The notes under the pieces are model-generated. The model did not search any database, was not told the DNA's origin, and saw only the letters and a list, made by a program, of their open reading frames with translations. The position numbers were made by a program, and so were the translations under genes. A DNA stretch of 48,938 bases from Victivallales bacterium (GTDB taxonomy: Bacteria > Verrucomicrobiota > Lentisphaeria > Oligosphaerales > Oligosphaeraceae), in contig JAFZIJ010000172.1 of the NCBI GenBank assembly GCA_017554445.1, positions 1 through 48,938 on the forward strand. The letters are read 5' to 3'. Shown in pieces: positions 25,306-33,671 of the stretch; position 1 is the first letter of the stretch, and each line of letters opens with the position of its first letter.

Positions 25306-27399
25306 TCAGCAGATGAAGAGCATTTCGCGATATTTGGGCAACGGCCAGACACTGTCGTCGATGATCGCTTCAAGCGCATCAACTTTCTGCCGCAACGCCG
25401 TCATGGCGGGAATGATGCCCTTGCCGCTTGCGATGGCCTTCTGCAAGGCATCGATGCTGGCAGACATTTCGTCCAACGCAGCACCCATTTCCGCCTTGAC
25501 GGAAGCAACGGCTGCGCAGCCTTTCGCATCCTGCAATTTCAGATATTCCTTGATGACGACCGGTCGGATCATGCTCTTGGCGATTTCCAACGCGATACGC
25601 GCTTCGATTTCAAGACGCCGCTCGTAATCTTCGCGGAAGACTTCGTAACGCGATTCCAGTTCGGCCTTCGTCAGCACGCCGTATTTCTCGAAGAGCTTCT
25701 GGTTGTCCTTGTCCAGCAACGGTTTAATGGCTTCGGGCGTCGTGGCGAGGTTCGGCAGGCCACGTTTGGTCGCTTCTTTGACCCATTCCGGCTTGTAGCC
25801 GTCACCGTTGAAGATGACACGCTGATGGGCGGAAATCTCTTTCTTGAGCAGGGCCTGCAAATCCGCGTTGAAGCTCTTTTCGGAGAACTTCTCCATCTGG
25901 TCGCTGATGGCGTCCATGGCTTCCGCGACGATCGTGTTCAGAATCATGTTGGCTTCTGCGCAGGACTGCGAGGAGCCCGGGGCGCGGAATTCGAACTTGT
26001 TGCCAGTGAACGCGAAAGGTGATGTACGGTTACGGTCGGTTGCGTCACGGTTCAGAGGCGGCAACGCGTCAATTCCAATCCGCAGCGACGACGCTTTGCT
26101 CTTGCTGGCGGCCGTACCGCTGACGATCTGGTTGATGACGCCTTCCAGCTGTTCGCCGACGAACATGGAGATGATGGCGGGTGGCGCTTCGTTGGCGCCC
26201 AGACGATGGTCGTTGCCGAGGCCGGACGTTGCGGTCCGCAAGATGTCGCTGTGCGTATCCAAAGCATGGATGACAGCGGTCAGAACGGTCAGGAAGACAG
26301 CGTTTTCCGCAGGGTTGCTGCCCGGATCGAGCAGGTTGCGTTTACCGTATGCGATGCCCCAGTTGTTGTGCTTGCCGGAACCGTTGATGCCGGCGAACGG
26401 TTTTTCATGGAGCAGGCAGACCAAACCGTAGCGATCTGCCGTCTGACGCAAGACTTCCATGATCAGCATGTTGTGGTCAACGGCCAAGTTCAAATCTTCA
26501 AAGATCGGCGCCAATTCGAACTGCGCGGGAGCCACTTCGTTATGGCGGGTCTTCGCAGGAATGCCGAGGCTCCAGAGAGCTTTCTCCACGTCCGTCATAA
26601 AGGCCAGAATGCGCGACGGAATGCTGCCAAAGTAATGGTCTTCCAACTGCTGATGCTTCGCAGGCGGCGCACCATACAGCGTACGGCCTGTCTGCAGCAG
26701 ATCCGGCCGCTGCAGGTAGAATTTCTTGTCAATCAGGAAGTACTCCTGTTCGACGCCCAACGTGACTTTTACAGGCTCTTCCGCCTGGCCGAAGCATTTC
26801 ATGAGGCGGACGACCGCTTTTTTCAAGATCTGCGTGGAACGCAGCAGCGGCGTCTTTTTGTCCAGAACTTCGCCCGTGTAGGAGCAGAAAATCGTCGGGA
26901 TGCAGAGCGTGCCGCCGTTGTCATGGCGTTTGATGAAGGCAGGGCTCGTGGGATCCCACGCCGTATAGCCGCGCGCTTCAAATGTGCTGCGCAGACCGCC
27001 CGACGGGAAACTGGATGCGTCAGGCTCGCCGACCGCCAACGTCTTGCCGGAGAATTCGAAAATCGCCTTGCCGTTTGAGAAGTCCAGGAAGGAGTCGTGC
27101 TTCTCCGCCGTGCCGCCCGTCAACGGCTGGAACCAGTGGGTGTAGTGGGTGGCGCCACGGGACACGGCCCATTCCTTCATCGCCGTCGCGACTTCATCTG
27201 CGATGTCGGGATCCAGCGGCTGCATGCCGTTAATGGTCGCCATCAGTTTCTTGTAGGTGGATTTTGGCAGATGCTCCGCCATTTTCGCGATGTCGAACAC
27301 ATCTTCCGCAAAGTAATCCAGAACCTTTGCGCCCTGCGGTTCGGCAGGAGTTGTGCAACGGTCCGAAATCTTGCAAACGGCATCAAATCTCTTTTGCAT
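25306..27399 (-). CDS. glnN: Glutamine synthetase type III
   Basis: A 697-aa glutamine synthetase of the GSIII class, clearly longer than the 440-470-residue GSI. It makes glutamine from glutamate, ammonia and ATP. Motifs include TLGVEQEYFLID (metal and glutamate site), NEVAPAQFELAPIFED, NGSGKHNNWGIAYG (ATP site), and a C-terminal helical extension after SRYEVFREDYERR. AAGGA lies 8 bp before the ATG. It is the first gene of the leftward arm, about 70 bp downstream of a near-consensus sigma-54 promoter at 27469-27484. A GSIII at the head of an operon of glutamine consumers means production and use are transcribed together. Confidence 0.97.
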   Translation of the reverse strand: MQKRFDAVCKISDRCTTPAEPQGAKVLDYFAEDVFDIAKMAEHLPKSTYKKLMATINGMQPLDPDIADEVATAMKEWAVSRGATHYTHWFQPLTGGTAEKHDSFLDFSNGKAIFEFSGKTLAVGEPDASSFPSGGLRSTFEARGYTAWDPTSPAFIKRHDNGGTLCIPTIFCSYTGEVLDKKTPLLRSTQILKKAVVRLMKCFGQAEEPVKVTLGVEQEYFLIDKKFYLQRPDLLQTGRTLYGAPPAKHQQLEDHYFGSIPSRILAFMTDVEKALWSLGIPAKTRHNEVAPAQFELAPIFEDLNLAVDHNMLIMEVLRQTADRYGLVCLLHEKPFAGINGSGKHNNWGIAYGKRNLLDPGSNPAENAVFLTVLTAVIHALDTHSDILRTATSGLGNDHRLGANEAPPAIISMFVGEQLEGVINQIVSGTAASKSKASSLRIGIDALPPLNRDATDRNRTSPFAFTGNKFEFRAPGSSQSCAEANMILNTIVAEAMDAISDQMEKFSEKSFNADLQALLKKEISAHQRVIFNGDGYKPEWVKEATKRGLPNLATTPEAIKPLLDKDNQKLFEKYGVLTKAELESRYEVFREDYERRLEIEARIALEIAKSMIRPVVIKEYLKLQDAKGCAAVASVKAEMGAALDEMSASIDALQKAIASGKGIIPAMTALRQKVDALEAIIDDSVWPLPKYREMLFIC

Positions 27400-27468
27400 G
27401 GCTCTGTTCCTTTTTTCTATGGTTTGGTTTTGACCTTTCCGCTCTTTTTAAATTGACATTGGTAATTT

Positions 27469-27484
27469 AGCAACTAGCATGCCA
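27469..27484 (-). promoter_or_regulatory. Sigma-54 (-24/-12) promoter of glnN
   Basis: On the minus strand the sequence TGGCATGCTAGTTGCT matches the consensus TGGCACGNNNNTTGCW with one mismatch (C to T at the sixth base). The invariant GG and GC dinucleotides have the right spacing. Transcription would begin about 60 bp before the glnN ATG. It is the best sigma-54 match I found in the window. Confidence 0.88.
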
Positions 27485-27550
27485 ACTTTTCCAAAACACC
27501 GTCAAGAAACGGATTTTTTCCTGTAAAATCGCCCAAATCGTGTCAAATCA

Positions 27551-27727
27551 TGCATTTTTTTGTAAAAATCAGGCCAGATTGCCAAACAACAGCTTGTAAC
27601 AACAGGCAATTTTTGTTACAGCTCTTACATTTTTTGCACGTCATTTTGGACCATATTACATTTTTTGTAATATCATATCCAATCCATACCTGACATTTTT
27701 TGTCACCCTGCCTGACATTTTTTGCCA
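27551..27727. promoter_or_regulatory. Enhancer-like array of dyad sites (TNACA-TTTTT-TGNNN)
   Basis: Clustered related elements lie between the two sigma-54 promoters: TTACA-T5-TGTAA at 27656-27670 (extended to an 8-bp dyad, 27653-27673), TGACA-T5-TGTCA at 27691-27705, TGACA-T5-TGCCA at 27713-27727, TTACA-T5-TGCAC at 27625-27639, and a degenerate TGCAT-T5-TGTAA at 27551-27565. A larger dyad, TGTAACAA-N10-TTGTTACA, spans 27595-27620. The arrangement fits upstream activator sites 65-200 bp from each promoter. The motif is not the classical NifA site TGT-N10-ACA. The presumptive binder is the activator encoded at 15885-17438. Confidence 0.75.
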
Positions 27728-27806
27728 GTCTCCCCCATTATTCCAAACGCTATTATTCCATAATTATAATACACAAAACAGCCCTGTACCCCACAAATCA
27801 TTCATT

Positions 27807-27822
27807 TGGCATGATTTCTGCT
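27807..27822 (+). promoter_or_regulatory. Sigma-54 (-24/-12) promoter of gltB
   Basis: TGGCATGATTTCTGCT matches TGGCACGNNNNTTGCW except at two bases (T at the sixth, C at the twelfth). The GG and GC are invariant and correctly spaced. Predicted transcription start is about 45 bp before the gltB ATG. With the glnN promoter on the other strand it makes a divergent sigma-54 pair. Confidence 0.85.
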
Positions 27823-27876
27823 TAATTTTCTCGAGCGAATCTCATCAACGCAGAAACATCGAAAGGAATCCAAACT

Positions 27877-30800
27877 ATGGAACAGGAACTGAAATACCGA
27901 CAGCGCAGCCTGGCGCTGCCGCAAGACGAAGGGCTGTACCACTTCAGCAACGAGCATGACGCGTGTGGCGTCGGTCTCGTCGCCAACCTGAACGGTCAAT
28001 CGACACATGCCATTGTCGTGCAAGGTTTGACCATTCTTCGGCGGCTCCTGCACCGCGGAGCCGCTGGCAGTGACGCCCTTTCCGGCGACGGTGCTGGGCT
28101 TTTGTGTGTGATTCCACATGATTTCTTCCAACGTGAATTGAAAGGCGCCCTGCCGGCCGCTGGCGAATATGCGTTGGGCATGATGTTCAACGGCGTCGGC
28201 GAAGAAGCAGCGTTGGAAGCCATCATCGAAGAGGAGGGCTGCAAGATTCTCGCATGGCGCGATGTTCCGACGGACGCCGCACAGCTTGGTGAACAGGCCC
28301 GTCAAAGCTGTCCCGCCATACGGCAGATTTTCGTCGTGTCAAAGAAAGGCCTATCCGGTGACGCGTTGGAACGCAAGATTTTCGTAATCCGCCGTCGTCT
28401 TGAACGCGAACTGCTGGATGTGTATTTCCCAAGCTTCAGCACGAAGACGGTCGTCTACAAAGGTCTGATGCTGGCCACGCAGATCGAAGCCTTCTATAAA
28501 GATATGGCGGACGAAACGTTCGCGTCGCCATTGGCGTTGGTTCATCAACGCTATAGTACGAACACCTTCCCAACGTGGCGGCTGGCTCATCCATTCCGCT
28601 ATCTGGCCCACAACGGCGAAATCAACACGCTGCGCGGCAACTTGAACCACGCTCGCACACGGGAAGCCTTTCTGAAATCTGACCTTTTCGGCGACGACAT
28701 GAAGAAGCTGCTGCCGTTGATCGATGAAACACAGAACGATTCTGCCTGCCTCGACAACATGGCGGAACTTCTTACGCAAGCAGGCCGTTGGCTGCCGCAT
28801 GTCATGATGATGTTGATCCCACAGGCATGGGGCGTCAACTATCACATGACGAAGGACATATGCGGTTTCTTCGACTACCATTCCGCCTTGGAGGAACCGT
28901 GGGACGGCCCCGCCGCCGTCACGTTTACCGACGGTATTGGCGCAGGTGCCATGCTGGACCGTAACGGCCTCCGTCCGGCCCGTTATTCATTGACGAAAGA
29001 CGGTCTGTTCGTTCTCGCCTCTGAAACAGGCGTGCTTGATCTGAAGCCTGAAGACATCGTCCGCCGCGGCCGCCTGAAGCCAGGCGAAATCCTTTGGTGC
29101 GATTTGCAGGCCCATCGGCTGGTTCTCGATGCTGAGCTGAAGAACACGATCGCACGTCAAGCCCCCTACCGCCGTTGGGCGCAGGAAAACAAGATTCCCG
29201 TCGCAGGTCTGTTTGATTCCATCGCGGCGGCGCGCGTCACAGATAATCTTAAGGAAAAGCAGCGTCTCTTCGGCTGGACGCAGGAAGATATCGAACTGAT
29301 CGTCCGCCCGATGGTCGAAACGGGCAAGGAGCCAGTCGGATCCATGGGCAACGACGCGGCTCTAGCCGTTCTTTCACCGCGTCCGCAATTGCTGTTCAAC
29401 TACTTCAAGCAGCGCTTCGCGCAGGTGACCAACCCGCCGATCGATCCAATCCGCGAACAGTTGGTCATGAGTCTGACGACGTATATTGGCAATCAAGGCA
29501 ACATCCTTTCGGAAGAAGACCATCGTGCAAGCATTGTCCGTCTAGCCCGTCCGATTCTTACAGGCGGCGATCTGGCCCGTCTGCTTGTTATGGAAGTGCC
29601 TCATATTCAAGTTCAAACGCTGCCAATCGGCTGGAAGGACGATTTGGAAGCCGCCCTTCATGAATTGGAACAACAGGCTGTTCAGGCCGCACGTAGCGGC
29701 AAGAGCGTACTCGTTCTCAGCGACAAGCAGTTGGCGGACGATGAACTGCCGATGCCGTCGCTATTGGCTGTCTCCGCCGTCAACCGCGCATTGACGGCCG
29801 CTGGCCTGCGGCCGCCAGTCGGTATCATCGTGGAATCCGGCGAAGTGCGTGAAGTCATGCATTACGCGTTGCTTCTCGGCTACGGCGCCACGGCCATCCA
29901 TCCGTATCTTGCGTTGGAAACGGTTTCCGCCCTTGCGAAAGACGGCGATGCTGCCAAAGCCACGGAAAACTATATCTCCGCCATTGACAAAGGCTTGCTG
30001 AAATGCATGTCCAAGATGGGTATCGCCACACTGCGCAGTTACCGCTCCGCGCAGATGTTCGAAGCACTCGGCCTCGGGCCGGATGTCATCCGTCGCTACT
30101 TCCCCGGCACGCCGTCCGCTGTCGGCGGCATCGGTCTGGCCGAAATCGCCGAAGAAGTCCGCGCTCGCGTAACAACCGCCCGTTGCGCGGCTTGCGACAA
30201 GCCGCTGCCAGTCGGCGGCAACTACCGTTGGCGCGCCATCGGCGAACCGCATCTGGTGACGCCGCTGTCCATCTGCGCCCTGCATCGCGCCGTTCGCGAA
30301 AACGACGCCACGCAGTATCAGACATTTGCCAAAGGCATCAACGAACCATCCATTCCAATTCGTCTGCGCGATCTGCTACAGTTCCGTCCTGCGGAACAGG
30401 CCGTTCCGATTGACGAAGTCGAATCCGTTGAAAGTATTCTGAAGCATTTCGTCGGCGGCGCCATGAGCTTTGGCGCGTTGAGTCCAGAAGCCCATGAAAC
30501 GATCGCCGTCGCCATGAACCGTATCGGCTGCATGAGCAACTCCGGTGAAGGCGGCGAAGATCCCGAACGTGACACGCCGAACGCAAACGGCGAATGCCGC
30601 GCCAGCGCCATCCGTCAGGTGGCTTCCGGTCGTTTCGGCGTGACCATCAACTATTTGGCTCGCGCCAAAGACTTGCAGATCAAAATGGCACAGGGCGCCA
30701 AGCCAGGCGAAGGCGGCCAACTGCCAGGCGACAAGGTCAACGAAGACATCGCACACACCCGCCATGCCACGCCGAAAATCACGTTGATTTCACCACCGCC

Positions 30801-32301
30801 GCATCACGACATCTATTCCATTGAAGATCTTGCGCAGTTGATCCATGATCTCCGCGCCGCAAACGACGCCGCGCGAATCTCCGTGAAACTCGTCTCCGAA
30901 AACGGCGTCGGCACAGTCGCGGCAGGCGTTGCGAAGGCCCACGCGGACGTGGTCGTCATTTCCGGCCATGACGGTGGCACGGGAGCCGCGCCGCTCAGTT
31001 CCATCAAACATACGGGCATGCCGTGGGAAATCGGTCTGGCCGAAACACATCAGACATTGGTAAAGAACAACTTGCGTGGCAAAGTCAAGTTGCAGGTGGA
31101 TGGACAGCTCCGCACAGGCCGCGACATCGTCATCGCGGCCCTGCTCGGCGCAGAGGAATTCGGTTTCGCCACCTCCCTGCTGTTGGCTTTGGGCTGCATG
31201 ATGCTGCGTCAATGCCAAGACAACACATGCCCCGCCGGTATCACGACACAGGATCCGGAAATCCGCAAACGCTTCCAAGGCAAGCCTGAACACATCATCG
31301 CCTATTTGCGTTTCATCGCGGAAGAGGCTCGCGGCATTCTCGCGTCGCTCGGCCTGCATTCTCTGGATGAAGCCGTCGGCCGCGCGGATCTATTGGAAGT
31401 CAATCCCGCCATGGCCGTCGGCAAAGCCTCCATGCTGGACTTCCAGCCCATGCTCCATCGCGTTGACGGCGATATCGTCCGTTGGCAGGGTGAAAAATAC
31501 ACGCAGACGACGTTGGACGACGAAAAGATCTTCCCCGCGTTGGGCAAAGCGTTGACAAGCTTCAAGGCTGCCTCCGCCAGCCTCCCGATCGCGAACTCAG
31601 ACCGCTCCGTCGGAGCACGGCTGTCCAGCCGCATCGCTTTGGCCAAAGGCGAAGCAGGCCTGCCGGACGACACATGGAAGGTCGCCTTCCACGGCGTCGC
31701 GGGACAGAGCTTCGGCGCGTTCCTCTCGAAAGGCGTCACATTCCGTCTGGAAGGCGAAGCGAACGACTACGTTGGCAAAGGCATCTCCGGCGGCAAAATC
31801 GTCATCGTGCCCGACGCGAAGGCGATTTGCAAAGCGGAAGAAAACGTCGTCGCCGGCAACGTCATCGGTTACGGCGGCACAAGCGGTGAAATCTACATCA
31901 ACGGACAGGCGGGCGAACGTTTCGCCATCCGCAACAGCGGTTTCAAAGCGGTCGTCGAAGGCGTCGGCGACCATGGTTGCGAATACATGACAGGCGGTTG
32001 CGTCGTCGTGCTCGGCCGTACGGGAGTGAACTTCGCGGCAGGTATGACAGGCGGCACGGCCTACGTTCTCGACGAAGACGGCGACTTCGACCTGCGTTGC
32101 AATCTCGACACCGTCGATCTTGAATCCATCCGCTCCGAAACGCGGGAGGAAAACGAACTGCTCGACATGCTGAAACGCCATGAAGCCGCCACCGGCAGTC
32201 CAAAGGCAAAACGCATCCTGCAGAGCTGGAACGATTACCGTGGACGCTTCGTTTGCGTCATGCCGGTCGAGTACAAGAAAATTCTACGGAGCAGCAAATA
32301 A
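27877..32301 (+). CDS. gltB: Glutamate synthase (GOGAT) large subunit
   Basis: A 1474-aa protein, typical for bacterial NADPH-GOGAT alpha subunits. It transfers the glutamine amide to 2-oxoglutarate, giving two glutamates. The Ntn nucleophile is Cys30 (EHDACGVGLV) after a 29-residue propeptide. The amidotransferase domain has HQRYSTNTFPTW and HNGEINTLRGN. The FMN synthase domain contains SGEGGEDPER, VISGHDGGTGAAPLSS and the 3Fe-4S cysteines of CMMLRQCQDNTCPAG near residue 1110. The C-terminal GXGXG beta-helix (GYGGTSGEIYINGQAGERF) is complete. AAAGGA precedes the ATG. It is the first gene of the rightward arm under the sigma-54 promoter, and its stop overlaps gltD by one base. Confidence 0.98.
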   Translation: MEQELKYRQRSLALPQDEGLYHFSNEHDACGVGLVANLNGQSTHAIVVQGLTILRRLLHRGAAGSDALSGDGAGLLCVIPHDFFQRELKGALPAAGEYALGMMFNGVGEEAALEAIIEEEGCKILAWRDVPTDAAQLGEQARQSCPAIRQIFVVSKKGLSGDALERKIFVIRRRLERELLDVYFPSFSTKTVVYKGLMLATQIEAFYKDMADETFASPLALVHQRYSTNTFPTWRLAHPFRYLAHNGEINTLRGNLNHARTREAFLKSDLFGDDMKKLLPLIDETQNDSACLDNMAELLTQAGRWLPHVMMMLIPQAWGVNYHMTKDICGFFDYHSALEEPWDGPAAVTFTDGIGAGAMLDRNGLRPARYSLTKDGLFVLASETGVLDLKPEDIVRRGRLKPGEILWCDLQAHRLVLDAELKNTIARQAPYRRWAQENKIPVAGLFDSIAAARVTDNLKEKQRLFGWTQEDIELIVRPMVETGKEPVGSMGNDAALAVLSPRPQLLFNYFKQRFAQVTNPPIDPIREQLVMSLTTYIGNQGNILSEEDHRASIVRLARPILTGGDLARLLVMEVPHIQVQTLPIGWKDDLEAALHELEQQAVQAARSGKSVLVLSDKQLADDELPMPSLLAVSAVNRALTAAGLRPPVGIIVESGEVREVMHYALLLGYGATAIHPYLALETVSALAKDGDAAKATENYISAIDKGLLKCMSKMGIATLRSYRSAQMFEALGLGPDVIRRYFPGTPSAVGGIGLAEIAEEVRARVTTARCAACDKPLPVGGNYRWRAIGEPHLVTPLSICALHRAVRENDATQYQTFAKGINEPSIPIRLRDLLQFRPAEQAVPIDEVESVESILKHFVGGAMSFGALSPEAHETIAVAMNRIGCMSNSGEGGEDPERDTPNANGECRASAIRQVASGRFGVTINYLARAKDLQIKMAQGAKPGEGGQLPGDKVNEDIAHTRHATPKITLISPPPHHDIYSIEDLAQLIHDLRAANDAARISVKLVSENGVGTVAAGVAKAHADVVVISGHDGGTGAAPLSSIKHTGMPWEIGLAETHQTLVKNNLRGKVKLQVDGQLRTGRDIVIAALLGAEEFGFATSLLLALGCMMLRQCQDNTCPAGITTQDPEIRKRFQGKPEHIIAYLRFIAEEARGILASLGLHSLDEAVGRADLLEVNPAMAVGKASMLDFQPMLHRVDGDIVRWQGEKYTQTTLDDEKIFPALGKALTSFKAASASLPIANSDRSVGARLSSRIALAKGEAGLPDDTWKVAFHGVAGQSFGAFLSKGVTFRLEGEANDYVGKGISGGKIVIVPDAKAICKAEENVVAGNVIGYGGTSGEIYINGQAGERFAIRNSGFKAVVEGVGDHGCEYMTGGCVVVLGRTGVNFAAGMTGGTAYVLDEDGDFDLRCNLDTVDLESIRSETREENELLDMLKRHEAATGSPKAKRILQSWNDYRGRFVCVMPVEYKKILRSSK

Positions 32302-33656
32302 TGAGCAAGACATTCATTGAGATTCCCCGCTTGGAACATGTCTATCGACCGATTGGCGAACGCGTCAACGACTGCTCCGAAGTCGAAGCGACTTTGACCG
32401 CCGAAGAGGTGCAGCGGCTTTCACGCCGCTGTCAGAATTGCGGCCTCCCCTACTGCCACGCCATGGGCTGCCCGTTGCAGAACGCCGTTCCGGACATGAA
32501 CCGCGCCGTCATGCACGGCGATTGGCGCGACGCATGGGAACGCCTTTCCGAAACCAGTCCATTCCCTGAATTCACAAGCCGCATCTGCCCCGCCCTGTGC
32601 GAAGCATCATGCTGCCTCGAAGGCGAAGGGTTCGGCGCCACAAACGTCCGTCAAATTGAGAAAAAAGTCGTTGACACGGCTTTCGCAAATGGTTGGGTTT
32701 TTCCACGGAAACCGTTGCAGCGCAATGGTCGCCATGTGGCAGTCATCGGCGGAGGTCCTGCTGGACTTGCCGCCGCCGTCAAGTTGAACGAAGCAGGATG
32801 CAAAGTCGTCATCTACGACCGCAACGAAAAGCCCGGCGGCCTTCTCCGCTACGGCATCCCATGCTTCAAACTCGACAAAGCGTTGATCGACCGCCGTTGG
32901 CAGCTGATGGAGGAAGCAGGCATTGAATTCCACGGCAAGACGGAAGTCGGACCGGATGTTTCAGGCTCGTTCTTGCTGAAGCATTACGACGCGATCGTCG
33001 TCGCCAACGGCACGCCCGTGCCGCGCGATTTAAAAGTCCCCGGCCGTGAATTGTCAGGCATCGTCCAGGCGTTGGAACTGCTTGGAGGACAGAATCGTAA
33101 GAATACAGGCGAAGCCGCTGAAACCGTCGTTTCGGGCTTCGGAAAAGACGTCCTGATCATCGGCGGCGGCGACACAGGCAACGATTGCGCGGGAACGGTC
33201 ATCCGCCAAGGCGCCAATTCCGTGATGTCCATCGATTTGATGCCGAAGCCGCCAATCGAACGAGATGTGCACACGCCATGGCCGATGTGGCCGTACAAGC
33301 TGCGCGGCTCGTCCTCCGTCGATGAAGGCCTGCAGCGTTTCTGGGCATTGAACACACTGCGCTTCATTGGCGAAAACGGCCATGTCACAGGCGTGGAAGT
33401 CGTTCCCGTGAAGTGGGAGTTCGCCCCGAATGGCAAGCCGTCGAAATTCACGGTCGCAGGGCCGTCGCGAACCATTAACTGCGGATTGGTCGTGTTGGCC
33501 ATGGGTTTCCTGAAGCGGAGCCGCGAAGACGTGCTCGCCAGCCTCGGCCTGCCCGATCAGAAGAACGTGCTGATTGCAGGCGATGCGGCATGGGGTCCGT
33601 CGCTTGTCGTGCGGGCCATCGCGGACGGTTTGAAATGCGCAAGTCAATTGATATAA
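32301..33656 (+). CDS. gltD: Glutamate synthase (NADPH) small subunit
   Basis: A 451-aa flavoprotein that passes electrons from NADPH to GltB. N-terminal Cys clusters for 4Fe-4S centres are visible (CQNCGLPYCHAMGCPLQN; CPALCEASCC). They are followed by the FAD motif VAVIGGGPAGLAAAVKL and the NADPH motif VLIIGGGDTGNDCAGT. It ends with the FAD-binding AGDAAWGPSLVVRAIADG. I take the ATG at 32301, which overlaps the gltB stop (TAATG) and directly precedes conserved sequence. The frame is open 16 codons upstream inside gltB. Translational coupling gives the usual paired subunits. Confidence 0.97.
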   Translation: MSKTFIEIPRLEHVYRPIGERVNDCSEVEATLTAEEVQRLSRRCQNCGLPYCHAMGCPLQNAVPDMNRAVMHGDWRDAWERLSETSPFPEFTSRICPALCEASCCLEGEGFGATNVRQIEKKVVDTAFANGWVFPRKPLQRNGRHVAVIGGGPAGLAAAVKLNEAGCKVVIYDRNEKPGGLLRYGIPCFKLDKALIDRRWQLMEEAGIEFHGKTEVGPDVSGSFLLKHYDAIVVANGTPVPRDLKVPGRELSGIVQALELLGGQNRKNTGEAAETVVSGFGKDVLIIGGGDTGNDCAGTVIRQGANSVMSIDLMPKPPIERDVHTPWPMWPYKLRGSSSVDEGLQRFWALNTLRFIGENGHVTGVEVVPVKWEFAPNGKPSKFTVAGPSRTINCGLVVLAMGFLKRSREDVLASLGLPDQKNVLIAGDAAWGPSLVVRAIADGLKCASQLI

Positions 33657-33671
33657 GGAGCGAGATAGATC

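Noticed and set aside
27400..27468. Glutamine riboswitch in the glnN leader
   Set aside because: The leader is short (about 60 bases) and shows no aptamer-like helices; sigma-54 control explains the region better.
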